Assembly (NCBI RefSeq): GCF_018327705.1
Contig: NZ_BNEM01000002.1
Coordinates: 1,054,001 to 1,118,000, forward strand
Source of the DNA: Catellatospora sp. TT07R-123
GTDB taxonomy: Bacteria; Actinomycetota; Actinomycetes; Mycobacteriales; Micromonosporaceae
Direction: 5' to 3'
Length of the DNA: 64,000 nucleotides
Shown: one piece after another, positions 35,417-43,039 of the stretch
How the letters are laid out: each line of letters begins with the position of its first letter
Position numbering within the stretch: position 1 is the stretch's first letter
Program-made: the position numbers and the translations under genes
Notes under the pieces: generated by a model
Told to the model about the DNA's origin: nothing
Database searches by the model: none
What the model saw: only the letters and a program-made list of their open reading frames with translations

Positions 35417-36154
35417 ATGACGGAGAACAGCGTGATCGGACCTGCGGTCGACCGGGCCAAGCAAGCCGTGCGCGAGAGAGTATGGACGCTACTCGACAAC
35501 GCAGGAGTGGCGTTGCCGCCAGGTGCGCACGGTCGAATCCCCCACTTCGCCGGAGCGGATCGGGCTGCGCAGCGGCTGTTCGAACTCGACGAATGGCGGG
35601 GCGCAGATGTGGTCAAGGCCAACCCGGACTGGGCGCAGCATCCCGTACGGGTAGGCGCTCTCAGCGCGGGCAAGTTGCTGTACATGGCCGTACCCAGGCT
35701 CGCCACGCTTGAGCCTTTCTACCTTCTCGATCCCCCGGATATCACTGTCGCATTCGAGGACATCTCGACCGGCGCTGGCGCCCGCGAGCACGCGCCCAGG
35801 GTGGATGTGGGGCAGATGCGCCATGTGGACCTCGTCGTCGCAGGCAGCGTCGCGGTCGACCGGCGAGGAGTCCGGGTGGGCAAAGGTGCCGGATACAGCG
35901 ACATCGAGGTGGCCCTCCTGACCGAAGCCGGTCTCATCGGTCCGGAGACCGTCGTCGTCACCACCGTTCATCAGCTCCAGTTGGTCGAAGACGACCTGCC
36001 CGAGACCGAGCACGACTTCAGTGTCGATGTCATCGTCACACCCGACGAGGTCATCCGATGCGGTCCGCCCCGACGGCCGCCCGGCATAATGCTGGACCAT
36101 CTTTCCCAGGAGAAGATTCGCGCCATACCAGCACTTGCGAGATTTTCGCGCTGA
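35417..36154 (+). CDS. 5-formyltetrahydrofolate cyclo-ligase family protein
   Basis: Protein of 245 residues. Family features include a basic N-terminal helix (AKQAVRERVWTLLDNAGVALPPGAHGRIPHFAGADRAAQRL), KANPDWAQHPVRVGALSAGKLLYMAVPRL and the ATP-loop-like GVRVGKGAGYSDIEVALLTEAGLI, in which GKGxGYxD is the signature. True cyclo-ligases are about 200 residues; this belongs to the longer MTHFS-domain (folate or unknown) group. The C-terminus (PDEVIRCGPPRRPPGIMLDHL) is shared by that group. Confidence 0.8.
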   Translation: MTENSVIGPAVDRAKQAVRERVWTLLDNAGVALPPGAHGRIPHFAGADRAAQRLFELDEWRGADVVKANPDWAQHPVRVGALSAGKLLYMAVPRLATLEPFYLLDPPDITVAFEDISTGAGAREHAPRVDVGQMRHVDLVVAGSVAVDRRGVRVGKGAGYSDIEVALLTEAGLIGPETVVVTTVHQLQLVEDDLPETEHDFSVDVIVTPDEVIRCGPPRRPPGIMLDHLSQEKIRAIPALARFSR

Positions 36155-36281
36155 GAACGTTGGAATGCTGTGGCGCGGGATTTCCCATGGGCGGACGAGA
36201 TCCCGTCGGGGACGCCTTGAAGGCGAATTCGGCCGCTGACTAGTGCCGTGCCCCTGGATGACGGTCGCTATGGTGTGCGCC

Positions 36282-37004
36282 ATGTTCCGTCGTCGCAGGT
36301 CCTTGCCTACCGTCGCCACAGCAGTTCTCTGCTGGCCGCTGGGCATTGTCCTGGGTCTGGTGGCCGAGCCGTGGCGGCAGTCCGGCGGAATCGCCGCCTA
36401 CCTGCTGATACCGCTGGCGGTCCTGGCGGCGTGGAGCTTGGCCGTATGGCGCTGGCCGTGGCGACCCACGGGGTTCCAGGTGCTGGCGGGCTCGTTCACC
36501 GCGACTCAGCGGTGGCCGAACGGCGGCATGTTCACTGTCGGCGGATACCTGGCCGCGCCCCATCTCGCCGCGTTATCGTCCAGCTCCAGCATGGCGGATG
36601 CAGTTGGCACCCTTGCCGACATCCCCGTGATGAGCGTCTTCATGTTGATCATTCCCTTCCTTCAGCCTCGGCTCGTCCTGACACCCGCCGGGCTGGAGTG
36701 CCCTGGCCTCGGCTTTATCCGCACCTCCTGGGACGGCATCACCAGTGCCGAGTTCGTCAAGACCGGCCCTCGGGCGGCCCGGGGTGTGCGACTGACGCTG
36801 GTCGGGCCGAACCGCAGGGAGCGGGCGGAAACCATCCCCCGAGGCTTCGCCGTGGACTACATGTTCCTGACCGCAGCCATCCGGCACTACCTCGACCACC
36901 CCGAACACCGCGCCGCCATCGGCACCGCGGCCGAGTCGCAACGCCTCAAGTCGATCGCCGGTGCACCACCTGAGCATGACGGCGAGCGAGCTCTGACTGA
37001 GTAG
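36282..37004 (+). CDS. Membrane protein of unknown function
   Basis: Protein of 240 residues with about three hydrophobic segments (near 10-34, 38-62 and 105-125), then a soluble tail with a PH-like pattern (PRLVLTPAGLECPGLGFIRTSWDGITSAEFVKTGPRAARGVRLTLV). A TATGGT box ends seven bases before the ATG at 36282, as for a leaderless transcript. The family is not recognised. Confidence 0.65.
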   Translation: MFRRRRSLPTVATAVLCWPLGIVLGLVAEPWRQSGGIAAYLLIPLAVLAAWSLAVWRWPWRPTGFQVLAGSFTATQRWPNGGMFTVGGYLAAPHLAALSSSSSMADAVGTLADIPVMSVFMLIIPFLQPRLVLTPAGLECPGLGFIRTSWDGITSAEFVKTGPRAARGVRLTLVGPNRRERAETIPRGFAVDYMFLTAAIRHYLDHPEHRAAIGTAAESQRLKSIAGAPPEHDGERALTE

Positions 37005-37030
37005 CGGTCCGGCAGCGGCGCTTGGCACGC

Positions 37031-37495
37031 CTAACTGCGGTCGGCTGGTTCGTCCGGCTGCACCAGCGCACGGGCCGGAACAGAGACCGACACCAGCACG
37101 GCCAGCGCCCAGGCGGTCATGACGCCCCAGCCGACCAGCGCGCTCTGCTCGCCGCCGCCGGACTCGGCGAACTCCGCGAGCAGCGCGCCTATCCCGATCA
37201 CCAGCGACACGCCGCCGAGGAGCCCGGCCGGCAGCCGACGGCCGCGCCTCCAGACGGCGTGGCCGGCATAGGCGAGCAGGACAGCGACGGCCGCCGTCAC
37301 GACCAGGAGCAAGACGACGCCGGCCAGGGCCACGCCGCCCACGGTCGCGTCGTCCCGGCCGAGCAGGCTGCCCGAAGCCAGCGCGACGACGAGGAACGCC
37401 GTCGTGGCCACAGTTCCCGCCGCGCACAGCCATGCCGCGACCAGGTGAGCCGCGTGTCGCGGCATGGCGTGTGACTTCCCCGAGGGCTCAGCCAT
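37031..37495 (-). CDS. Small four-helix membrane protein of unknown function
   Basis: Protein of 154 residues with four hydrophobic helices (about 13-40, 50-75, 90-108, 120-142). No motif recognised. ATG at 37493-37495 has a TATGCT box six bases upstream (leaderless type). It converges with the previous gene, 26 bp apart. Confidence 0.65.
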   Translation of the reverse strand: MAEPSGKSHAMPRHAAHLVAAWLCAAGTVATTAFLVVALASGSLLGRDDATVGGVALAGVVLLLVVTAAVAVLLAYAGHAVWRRGRRLPAGLLGGVSLVIGIGALLAEFAESGGGEQSALVGWGVMTAWALAVLVSVSVPARALVQPDEPADRS

Positions 37496-37524
37496 ACCGA
37501 CAGCATAGTCCGCCGATGTGATGG

Positions 37525-38133
37525 CTATCGATCGCTTGAGGTGGCCCCGGCGAACAGCCGGTCGAGGTGGTATCGCAGGACGGCCAGTGCCGCGTCGCCG
37601 TCGCGCTGGCCGCCGAGCACGCTGGAGCCCAGCCCGTTCGTCATGGCGAGCAGACCCGCCGCGATCGTCCGCGAGTCCTCCGCCGAGGACGCCCCAGCCG
37701 CCTCCAACTGCTTGGCCAGAAAGCGTTCCAGCAGGTCGGGATAGGTCGCCCCGTGTTCGGCGGCGAGTTCCGGCTCCGCCAGCACGAGCGTGTAATACGC
37801 CGCGTAGGTGCGAGTGATCCGGCGGCTCTCCTCGTCTGTCGGCAGGATCGCCGTCAGCGTCCCGTAGACCATCCCGGCCGGGGTGGGCGGCATACCGAGT
37901 GCACGGATGTGCTGCTCCACGCGCGCGGACAGCTGCTCCCCCAGGTATCCGAGCGCGGCGAGCAGCAGCCCGTTCTTGTTCTGGAAGTAGTACTGCACCA
38001 GCCGCAGGGACACCCCGGCCTCGGCCGCGACCTCCCGCATGCTGGCCGCCTGGAGGCCCTTCGTGTGGGCGATCCGCAGCAGCGCCTCGCCGATCTCGCG
38101 GCGGCGCACGTCATGGTCGACTCGTCTCGGCAC
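37525..38133 (-). CDS. TetR-family transcriptional regulator
   Basis: About 202 residues with a TetR HTH at about 9-57 (RRREIGEALLRIAHTKGLQAASMREVAAEAGVSLRLVQYYFQNKNGLLLAAL) and a TetR_C_6 (BetI-like) ligand domain. The GTG at 38131-38133 is preferred, because a TATCAT box lies about seven bases upstream; an ATG at 38155-38157 would overlap the divergent start. It is divergent from an alpha/beta hydrolase, its likely target. Confidence 0.85.
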   Translation of the reverse strand: MPRRVDHDVRRREIGEALLRIAHTKGLQAASMREVAAEAGVSLRLVQYYFQNKNGLLLAALGYLGEQLSARVEQHIRALGMPPTPAGMVYGTLTAILPTDEESRRITRTYAAYYTLVLAEPELAAEHGATYPDLLERFLAKQLEAAGASSAEDSRTIAAGLLAMTNGLGSSVLGGQRDGDAALAVLRYHLDRLFAGATSSDR

Positions 38134-38140
38134 GCTTTGA

Positions 38141-38156
38141 TGATACAGTCGTACCA
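38141..38156. promoter_or_regulatory. Imperfect palindrome between divergent TetR and hydrolase genes
   Basis: TGATACAGTCGTACCA has arms TGATAC and GTACCA that match at five of six positions. It overlaps the promoters of both genes and the start of the hydrolase gene, fitting a TetR operator. Confidence 0.45.
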
Positions 38157-39022
38157 TGAAAACGGTGGGAGCCTTCACCAGCGAAAACGCCCGTACCAAG
38201 TTCCTCGCCGCCTACGGCCACGCGCTCGACCGCCGCTGGCCCGGCCGCGCCACGACGGACGTGCCGACCGCCTACGGCACCACCCGCGTCTACACCTGCG
38301 GCCCCGACGACGGCACCCCTGTCGTGCTGCTGCCCGGAGCGGGCGGCAACGCCCTCATGTGGCACCGCTACGTCGCCGAGCTGGGACGGCACCGGCGCGT
38401 CATCGCCGTGGACCCGGTGGGCGACCCGGGCGGGTCCGTCCAGGACCGGCCGATCGAGGGCGCCGAGGACATCACCCGGTGGCTCGGCGAGCTGCTCACG
38501 CGCCTGGACGTCCCGCGCGCACACTTCGTCGGCTGCTCGTACGGCGGCTGGACCGCGCTGCAGTACGCGATCCGCAACCCCGCCGCCGCAGCCTCGCTGA
38601 CCCTGCTGGACCCGGCGGGCTTCGGCAAGATCACGGGCCGGTTCATCGCGTGGGTGATCGTCGGCGGTCTCGCCGGGCTCAGCCCCCGGCCGATGCGCCA
38701 CCGGGCGGCCGGCTGGGTCCGCAACGCGACGCTGCGCGACGACGACGTGATGGGCCTGGCCGCTGTCACGATGGGCTTCCGGCGGCGGCTGCCGGTCCCG
38801 CCCCCGCTGACCGACGAGGAACTGCGACAGCTCACCACCCCGGCGCTGGTGCTGCTCGGCGAGCACAGCCAGCTCTACGACGCGGCAGCCGTCGCGCAGC
38901 GGATCCGGACCCTGACCCGGGCCGAGGTGGACCTCGTCTCGGGGGCGGGCCACGACCTGCCGATGAGCTGCCCGGATCAGATCCTCGACCGGACCGGCGC
39001 CTTCCTGGACCGGACCAGCTGA
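38156..39022 (+). CDS. Alpha/beta-hydrolase
   Basis: Protein of 288 residues. HG-type oxyanion loop VVLLPGAGGNALMWHRYV, nucleophile elbow FVGCSYGGW (S128) and a C-terminal SGAGHDLPMSCPDQI (His). No signal peptide. The substrate is unknown; esters or epoxides are typical. The start ATG is 6 bp from a TACAGT box, suggesting a leaderless transcript. Regulated probably by the divergent TetR. Confidence 0.87.
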   Translation: MKTVGAFTSENARTKFLAAYGHALDRRWPGRATTDVPTAYGTTRVYTCGPDDGTPVVLLPGAGGNALMWHRYVAELGRHRRVIAVDPVGDPGGSVQDRPIEGAEDITRWLGELLTRLDVPRAHFVGCSYGGWTALQYAIRNPAAAASLTLLDPAGFGKITGRFIAWVIVGGLAGLSPRPMRHRAAGWVRNATLRDDDVMGLAAVTMGFRRRLPVPPPLTDEELRQLTTPALVLLGEHSQLYDAAAVAQRIRTLTRAEVDLVSGAGHDLPMSCPDQILDRTGAFLDRTS

Positions 39023-39084
39023 GCACGCACCGGACGCCCCGAGCCTGACCCGGACTGTCGGACTCCTGAGGCAGGATCTCCGGC

Positions 39085-39528
39085 ATGGGATTTCAGCTCA
39101 CCATCGACTGTGCCGAACCCGACCGGCTGGTGCCGTTCTGGGCCGCGGCGCTGGGCTACCGCGCACAGGACCCGCCCGCGGGGCACGCCTCCTGGCGGGA
39201 CTTCTACCTGAGCGTGGGCGTGCCCGCCGAGGAACTCGGCGACAGTGACTGCGTCGACCGACTGGTCGATCCGACCGGTGCCGGGCCCGCGATCTGGTTC
39301 CAGATCGTGCCAGAACGCAAGACCCTCAAGAACCGGCTGCATCTCGACGTGATGGTCGGCGGTGGCCGCTCGGTGCCGGTCGCGGTGCGCCGCGAGCGGG
39401 TGGACGCCAAGGTGGCGGAGCTGATGCGGCTCGGCGCCACGGAGCTGCACCGCAACGACGACGACGCGAACGGCCAGTACGGCATCACGCTGGCCGACCC
39501 CGAGGGCAACGAGTTCTGCGTCGCCTGA
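39085..39528 (+). CDS. VOC-superfamily (glyoxalase-like) protein
   Basis: Protein of 147 residues. It has the two-repeat VOC fold: MGFQLTIDCAEPDRLVPFWAAALGYR and HLDVMVGGGRS...VDAKVAELMRLGATELHR..GQYGITLADPEGNEFCVA. These group with the actinobacterial glyoxalase-like domain family; metal ligands are H (of HLDV) and E (of GNEF). Substrate unknown. It converges with the DUF6605 gene 15 bp away. Confidence 0.85.
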   Translation: MGFQLTIDCAEPDRLVPFWAAALGYRAQDPPAGHASWRDFYLSVGVPAEELGDSDCVDRLVDPTGAGPAIWFQIVPERKTLKNRLHLDVMVGGGRSVPVAVRRERVDAKVAELMRLGATELHRNDDDANGQYGITLADPEGNEFCVA

Positions 39529-39543
39529 CACCTGTGTGACCGG

Positions 39544-41391
39544 CTACGCGCCGGTCGCCTGCCGCCAACGCAGCGACCGGCCGCCCGCCACCAGCATTCC
39601 GGCGGCGCCGGTCAGTGCGGACACGTCGTCGGCCGGGCCGAGGTCGGTCCACGGTGCCGAGCCGTCGACCGGCAGCCTCGCCAGCAGGCGTTCTTCGGTC
39701 GCGGCGAACAGCAGGCTGCTCAGCCCCGTCAGCGCGACGACCCCGGCCGCGTCGTCGATCCGCTGCCAGGTCCCGGTGCCGTCGGCCAGGGACGCCGCCG
39801 TCCGCGACCACAGCCCGCCCTGCGCGAGCGCGAAGTAGGTCGCGTTCACGCAGGCCAGTGCGGTCGTCCCGGCGACGGCGCCGCCGAGGTCGCGCCACGG
39901 CGCGACCTCGGGCACCGGGTCGCGGTACACGATCCGGTCGTCGGTGGTCACCCCGAGCAACCCCAACGGCATGCCCCGGTACGCCTCCCGCGGCGCCCCC
40001 AGCGCGGCCAGCTCCGGCGCACCGTCCACCGCCCGCCACGACAGGTTCTGCCCGCACAGCTCCCGTACCCGCAGCACGCCGTCCGCGGCCGCGAACAGCT
40101 GCCCCTCGCATGCGGCCAGCACCGCGCCGGGCACCACCGGTCCGATCAGCTCGAACTGCGGCGCACGGGCCTGTGCGAACCGGTCCAGGACGTTGCGGGT
40201 GATCCGGTCCACGACCGGGTCGCCCAGGGCCGCGCCCCAGTTCACGGTCGCGGCGGTGAACACGGTGCCCTGCCCGAGCCGGTGCACGCCCATGGTCGCG
40301 TGCCCGCCCTGGCCGTAGTGGCGCCAGTGCCGCAGGTCGGCGGTGGCCAGGATGACGAACCCGGGCGGCGTCCCGTCCCGGCCCGTCACCCGGGGCACCC
40401 CGTCGACCTCGGTGAAGTCGGCGGCGTCGGTCTCGTACCCGAGGGCGCCCCGGCCGAAGCCGTCGCCGTCGCGCAGCCCGGTGCCCGCGAACACCCAGTG
40501 GTCGGCGAACCGGACCTGATAGGACTCCTCGCGCATCTTCACCATGTGCTCGCCCCAGGTGCCCGCCCCGCGCCGGTAGCTGACGCCGGTCAGCGCGTTC
40601 TCCGGCCGGTCGACGGGGGCGCTGGACCACTCGACGGTGGTCCGCGACGGGTCGGTGCGCGCCACCGGGTCGGCGACGGCGTCGCGGTGGCAGACCATGG
40701 TGCGGCCGCCGTCCTCAAGGCGGATCTGCCACCAGCAGGTGTTGGCGCCGAACACGGCGAGGTTGCCGCCGCCGCGCACGTACGCCTCGACGTGGTCGCG
40801 CATCTCCCACGTCCAGTACTCGTCGTGGCCGTTGACGACCAGCACCCGGTGCCGGGCCGGCAGTCCGGGCCGGTCGTGCAGGTCCAGGTTCGCGCAGTAC
40901 TCGGCGCGCAGGCCGCTGCCGGGCAGCCAGCGCAGCAGCCCGTGCTCCCACTCCTGCGGCGGCGGGCCGCCGCCGGGGCGGTCGAAGCTCACCCGCGCGG
41001 CCCGGGTCGGCTCCTCGGCGTAGTAGAGGCCCTGGCCCGGCTCGCCCGACCGGTTGTACGCCTGCCAGGTCGTGAACGGCACCGACACCAGGATCTCGGC
41101 TTCGCCCCGGCCGCGTACGACGAAGTGGACGTCGGCGTCGGGGCTGTCGGCATCGGCCGACGCCGCGTCGCCGCGGAACGCCGCCCGGTACAGCGAACTC
41201 GGCCAGTCCCCGGGCACGTCCAGGGTCCAGCGCGGGCCATCGACGGTGCCGACGAGCATCACCCGCCCGGTCGGCACGTCCACGACGGTGACGTGTCCGA
41301 GCGGGCGGCCACCCCCGTCGGCCGCGACCGTGAACGCCAGCGTCTCGCCCGGGTCGACGGCGCACGCCCCGGCGTACGCGGTGAGCCTCAC
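39544..41391 (-). CDS. DUF6605 (DMF-amidase-like) protein with beta-propeller-like tail, last gene of NRPS operon
   Basis: Protein of 615 residues. The N-terminal domain (about 1-380) has the N,N-dimethylformamidase large-subunit-like signature: VSVPFTTWQAYNRSGEPGQGLYYAEEPT, RHRVLVVNGHDEYWTWEMRDHVEAYVRGGGNLAVFGANTCWWQIRLED. The C-terminal third (about 390-615) has repeated WRDLGG / TWQRIDDA / WTDLGPA motifs, like a tectonin-type beta-propeller. The GTG at 41389-41391 overlaps the condensation-protein stop (GTGA). Role in the pathway is unknown; amide or formamide hydrolysis of an intermediate is one possibility. Confidence 0.75.
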   Translation of the reverse strand: MRLTAYAGACAVDPGETLAFTVAADGGGRPLGHVTVVDVPTGRVMLVGTVDGPRWTLDVPGDWPSSLYRAAFRGDAASADADSPDADVHFVVRGRGEAEILVSVPFTTWQAYNRSGEPGQGLYYAEEPTRAARVSFDRPGGGPPPQEWEHGLLRWLPGSGLRAEYCANLDLHDRPGLPARHRVLVVNGHDEYWTWEMRDHVEAYVRGGGNLAVFGANTCWWQIRLEDGGRTMVCHRDAVADPVARTDPSRTTVEWSSAPVDRPENALTGVSYRRGAGTWGEHMVKMREESYQVRFADHWVFAGTGLRDGDGFGRGALGYETDAADFTEVDGVPRVTGRDGTPPGFVILATADLRHWRHYGQGGHATMGVHRLGQGTVFTAATVNWGAALGDPVVDRITRNVLDRFAQARAPQFELIGPVVPGAVLAACEGQLFAAADGVLRVRELCGQNLSWRAVDGAPELAALGAPREAYRGMPLGLLGVTTDDRIVYRDPVPEVAPWRDLGGAVAGTTALACVNATYFALAQGGLWSRTAASLADGTGTWQRIDDAAGVVALTGLSSLLFAATEERLLARLPVDGSAPWTDLGPADDVSALTGAAGMLVAGGRSLRWRQATGA

Positions 41392-42788
41392 GCGGCACCG
41401 GCCGCGACGGCGTCCAGGCGGGCGGGCAGCGCCGACAGCGGCGCCGGTCCGTCCACGGCCGACACCACCAGGTCCTCCAGCGCCAGCGCGAACGCCTCGA
41501 TCCGCTTCGGCGGCAGGTAGCGGGTGTCGCCGGTGACCTGGTACGTCAGCGCGGGCCCGGCGGCGGTCACGTGCGCGCAGAAGCGGCAGCCGACCTGCGG
41601 CTGCGGCGGTGCCCACGCGAACACGGTCGCGGACCGGGCCGCGTGCACCTGCTCGGCGGTCGGTGCCGGGCCGGGCGGCAGGTCGACCAGCCGCATGTCG
41701 TTGAAGCAGCACATCGGATGGATCGTCTCGCCGCGCCGCTGCCCGACCCGGGCCAGCGCCGCGTCCAGCGCGGCCTGGTCGTAGTAGCCGGACCGGTAGG
41801 CGCGCAGGCTCTCCCGCCACGCGGGCCGCAGCAGGTCGGCGAAGTCGTCGGCGGTCGTGTCCAGGGTGAACAGGCCCTCCTGGGACAGGGTCGCGACCAG
41901 GTCGCGGCGGGCCGGGTCGAACCGGTTGCCGACGATGGTCAGCACCGCCGCCCGGTCCCCGGCGCCGTCGGCGCCGACCAGGGCCGCCGTCGCGGCCAGC
42001 AGCACCGAGGACACGCTGGTGCGGTGCCGGGCGGCCAGCGCGGCGGCGGCCAGCCCGAGTGCCGGTGAGGTGAGCCGCCCGACCCACCAGCGCACCGGCT
42101 GCGGCTGCGCCCGTACGGTCGGGAACATGCTCGGCGGCAGGGCCAGGTAGGCGTCGTGCCAGGCGGCCACGACGCCGTCGCTGCGGTCCCGCCCCGCCGC
42201 CGAGGCCTCCTCGGCGACGACGACGGCCGGGTCGCCGGGAGCCGGGCCGGTGCGCCCGAGCAGCCCCAGCCGCAGGTCGCGGACCAGGATGTCGGCGCCG
42301 TGCCCGTCGGTCGCCAGGTGGCACAGGGCCAGCGCGACGCGGGCCACGGCCCCGCCGACCAGCACCAGCCCGAGCCGGACCGGCGCTTCGGTGCCGTAGC
42401 CGAAGGCGGTCGCGGCGAGCTGCTCCGCGAGGTCGGCGGCCGTCTGCGCGGCCGCGTCGTCGTCGGCCGCCTCGACGGTACGCACGTCGACCGCCAGCTC
42501 AGCGATGATCTCCTGCCGGACCGGCCCGCCGGGGTGCACCTGGGCGGCCGGGTCCTGGGGCACGATCCTGGTGCGCAGCGTCGGATGACGGCTCAGCGCC
42601 GCGCCGATCCGGGCCAGCGCGTCGTCGACGCCCAGGGGGCGGCACCGGTCGGGCGGGGTGAGCACCCGGGTCAGGTTGAAGTAGTGGTCGTGGGGGGCGG
42701 TGCGCCCGATCGCGGCCCAGATGGCGTACTGCCCCCAGGTCAGCGGACCGGCCGCGACCGGTGCGCCGCGCACCGCCACCGCCGTCAT
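41388..42788 (-). CDS. Stand-alone condensation-domain protein
   Basis: Protein of 466 residues with the NRPS condensation fold (LTWGQYAIWAAIGRT at the N-terminus; RHRTSVSSVLLAATAALV latch). The active-site motif reads CHLATDG (156-162): the first His of HHxxxDG is Cys, while the second, catalytic His (H157) and the DG are kept. It is therefore probably active. Alone beside a carrier protein, it may move an acyl or aminoacyl group from the carrier to another acceptor. The ATG overlaps the carrier gene's stop by one base. Confidence 0.8.
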   Translation of the reverse strand: MTAVAVRGAPVAAGPLTWGQYAIWAAIGRTAPHDHYFNLTRVLTPPDRCRPLGVDDALARIGAALSRHPTLRTRIVPQDPAAQVHPGGPVRQEIIAELAVDVRTVEAADDDAAAQTAADLAEQLAATAFGYGTEAPVRLGLVLVGGAVARVALALCHLATDGHGADILVRDLRLGLLGRTGPAPGDPAVVVAEEASAAGRDRSDGVVAAWHDAYLALPPSMFPTVRAQPQPVRWWVGRLTSPALGLAAAALAARHRTSVSSVLLAATAALVGADGAGDRAAVLTIVGNRFDPARRDLVATLSQEGLFTLDTTADDFADLLRPAWRESLRAYRSGYYDQAALDAALARVGQRRGETIHPMCCFNDMRLVDLPPGPAPTAEQVHAARSATVFAWAPPQPQVGCRFCAHVTAAGPALTYQVTGDTRYLPPKRIEAFALALEDLVVSAVDGPAPLSALPARLDAVAAGAA

Positions 42789-43039
42789 CAGACGCCCCGC
42801 TCGCGCAGGTGCGCGGCGAGGCTGCCGACGGTGTCCAGGTACGACACGTCGTCGTCGAGGTCGAGCGCCACCCCGTAGCGGCGCTCGACGGCGTGGATCA
42901 GCCGCAGGAACCCCAGCGAGGTCAGGCCCAGCAGCCCCAGCGAGGTGGGTTCGGCCAGCGCCTGCGCGGCGGTGACGGCGCCCTCGCCGGCCTGGGCGAC
43001 CAGTTCGGCGAGCTCGGTCTCCAGGGTGGTCGCGCTCAT
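42788..43039 (-). CDS. Acyl/peptidyl carrier protein
   Basis: Protein of 83 residues with the carrier motif LLGLTSLGFLRLIHAVERRYG; S41 is the candidate phosphopantetheine site (the usual DSL is TSL here). Start ATG 43037-43039 overlaps the NRPS stop (ATGA). Together with the AMP ligase it forms a discrete loading pair in the operon. Confidence 0.82.
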   Translation of the reverse strand: MSATTLETELAELVAQAGEGAVTAAQALAEPTSLGLLGLTSLGFLRLIHAVERRYGVALDLDDDVSYLDTVGSLAAHLRERGV

